From contig NZ_BSVB01000001.1 in assembly GCF_030161895.1 (NCBI RefSeq), forward strand, positions 496,001-560,000: a stretch of 64,000 bases of DNA. Reading direction: 5' to 3'. The position numbers and the translations under genes are program-made. The number at the start of each line of letters is the position of its first letter. Within the stretch, counting starts at the first letter, position 1. This DNA is from Pseudolysinimonas kribbensis. GTDB taxonomy: Bacteria; Actinomycetota; Actinomycetes; Actinomycetales; Microbacteriaceae. The notes under the pieces are model-generated. The model saw only the letters and a program-made list of their open reading frames with translations, was not told the DNA's origin and searched no databases. Of the stretch, positions 63,163-64,000 are shown one piece after another.

Positions 63163-63773
63163 CACGGCCTCGACGCGTCCGGGTCCACGGCCTCCAGCGG
63201 GCACTGCGCCGCGACGCGGAGGATCTCGGGCAGCGGCCGATCGCCCTCCATCGCGGCGGCCGCGAGCGCGTCGACGGGTACGGTTCCCCGGCCGCGGCGG
63301 GCGGGGGACCTCGCCCGGGTCGATGCGATGCGCGCGCAGGCACGGCCACAGCACAGCGACGTCGTACTGATACTGCCGCATGACGTCGGCCGGGAAGCGG
63401 ATCGCCGCCGAATCCGTCGCGAACCGATAGGGCCCCAGGCACCGGTCCAGGCGTTCGAGGACCGCCGCGCGCTCGACCGGGGTCGCCTCCGCATGGCCCG
63501 CCAGGGGTGCCGCATCCGGCTGCTGCATGCCGACGGTCGGCCGGATGCGGTGGTCGCGCACGCGGACCGAGACCAGCAGGTTGCCATAGGCGGCACCGCC
63601 GCTCATGACGAAGCAGTACGAGAAGGCGACACCCTCGAGGTCGGCGGGCAGCGGGCATCGGCGCGCGCCGGTGCGGCGCGCGGAAGCGCCACGACGACGA
63701 CCCCGGCGCAGACGATCGCGGCGACGAGCGCGAGCCAGCCGAGTCGGAGCGCCCTTCCCGGTCGTCGCGTCAC
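63162..63773 (-). CDS. Membrane-anchored or secreted protein, paralogue 2, frameshifted
   Basis: GTG 63773 opens with a basic end and a helix (LRLGWLALVAAIVCAGVVVV). In the next frame CPLPADLEGVAFSYCFVMSG, LDRCLGPYRFATDSAAIRFP and YQYDVAVLWPCLRAHRIDPG follow, and in the third frame TVPVDALAAAAMEGDRPLPE to the stop. It shares the WPCLRAHxxDPGxVP core with the next gene. Breaks near 63650 and 63285 are probably base errors. Confidence 0.6.
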
Positions 63774-63835
63774 CCTCTCATCCTGCGCCGTGCGCCGTCG
63801 ATCGCCCAGAGTGCACCCGCAGCTAGGGTCGGCAC

Positions 63836-64000
63836 ATGGACGACGCGCCCATGGAAGACCCTGCTGGGCACGAGCCGGCGCAGGACGAGGGCACCTCGCG
63901 TCGCGGGTTCCTGCGTGCCGCCGGCATCGGCGCAGCCGGACTCGGGGTCGGCGCAGCGGCCGGTGCGGCGGGGATGGCCGCGACCCGGAATCCCGCGAAC
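63836..64000 (+). CDS. Tat-exported protein, N-terminus only (partial)
   Basis: ATG 63836 starts an acidic leader and then a twin-arginine signal: TSRRGFLRAAGIGAAGLGVG. The window ends inside the following Ala-rich stretch. Many secreted redox proteins start like this (Dyp-type peroxidases, copper oxidases); the enzyme cannot be named from this part. Confidence 0.7.
   Translation, partial: MDDAPMEDPAGHEPAQDEGTSRRGFLRAAGIGAAGLGVGAAAGAAGMAATRNPAN

Overview
The window is high-GC DNA with GTG starts, short gene gaps and ATGA/GTGA overlaps, DUF2255 and 13E12-type (DUF222/HNH) genes, an ECF42/DGPF pair, a WhiB protein and a tmRNA tag of the form ANLKRTDVALAA. Together these indicate an actinobacterium, most likely of the family Microbacteriaceae; this is inference, because no rRNA gene is present.

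Layout. 1-12 kb: housekeeping and stress genes (aroA, rsgA, rlmC, hisN, a septum-formation lipoprotein). Then a small set with a cupin, a truncated globin, a SufR-like Fe-S regulator, a membrane protein and a 7Fe ferredoxin, whose two intergenic regions share one palindromic site. Then an APC permease, an acyl-CoA synthetase and an ECF42 sigma factor with its DGPF protein. 12-20.5 kb: ssrA (tmRNA), a tartrate/D-malate dehydrogenase, smpB, ftsX, ftsE, prfB. 20.5-26 kb: an MFS exporter and a glcD-glcB-glcG glycolate/glyoxylate operon behind an IclR-like palindrome.

26-62 kb: a tad/flp pilus operon on the minus strand (tadA-tadB-tadC-flp-like-tadE-tadE-tadG) broken twice. Element 1 (about 27303-41391, 14.1 kb) sits in the 55-codon flp-like gene and element 2 (about 44537-61475, 16.9 kb) sits in tadA. 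In both, the two halves of the host gene can be joined in frame across a very short core, which fixes the ends. Each element has its own large serine integrase at the left end, a RepA-like AAA ATPase next to an array of heptamers in direct and inverted orientation, a tape measure gene, and a tiny zinc-ribbon gene near the right end. Element 1 has a small terminase, tape measure and an S74-chaperone fibre but no large terminase, portal, capsid or lysis genes, so it looks like a phage satellite or a reduced prophage. Element 2 has a full head and tail-tube module up to the tape measure but no distal tail or lysis genes, and carries a tRNA-Arg-like sequence directly before its integrase. 62-64 kb: a small membrane peptide, a tandem pair of paralogous secreted or anchored proteins, and the start of a Tat-exported protein.

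Data quality. About twenty genes, including essential ones (prfB at its GGQ motif, ftsE, ftsX, smpB), carry single-base shifts that are nearly all repaired by adding one G or C to a homopolymer. I read these as sequence errors, not biology; such genes are listed as CDS with the shift noted.
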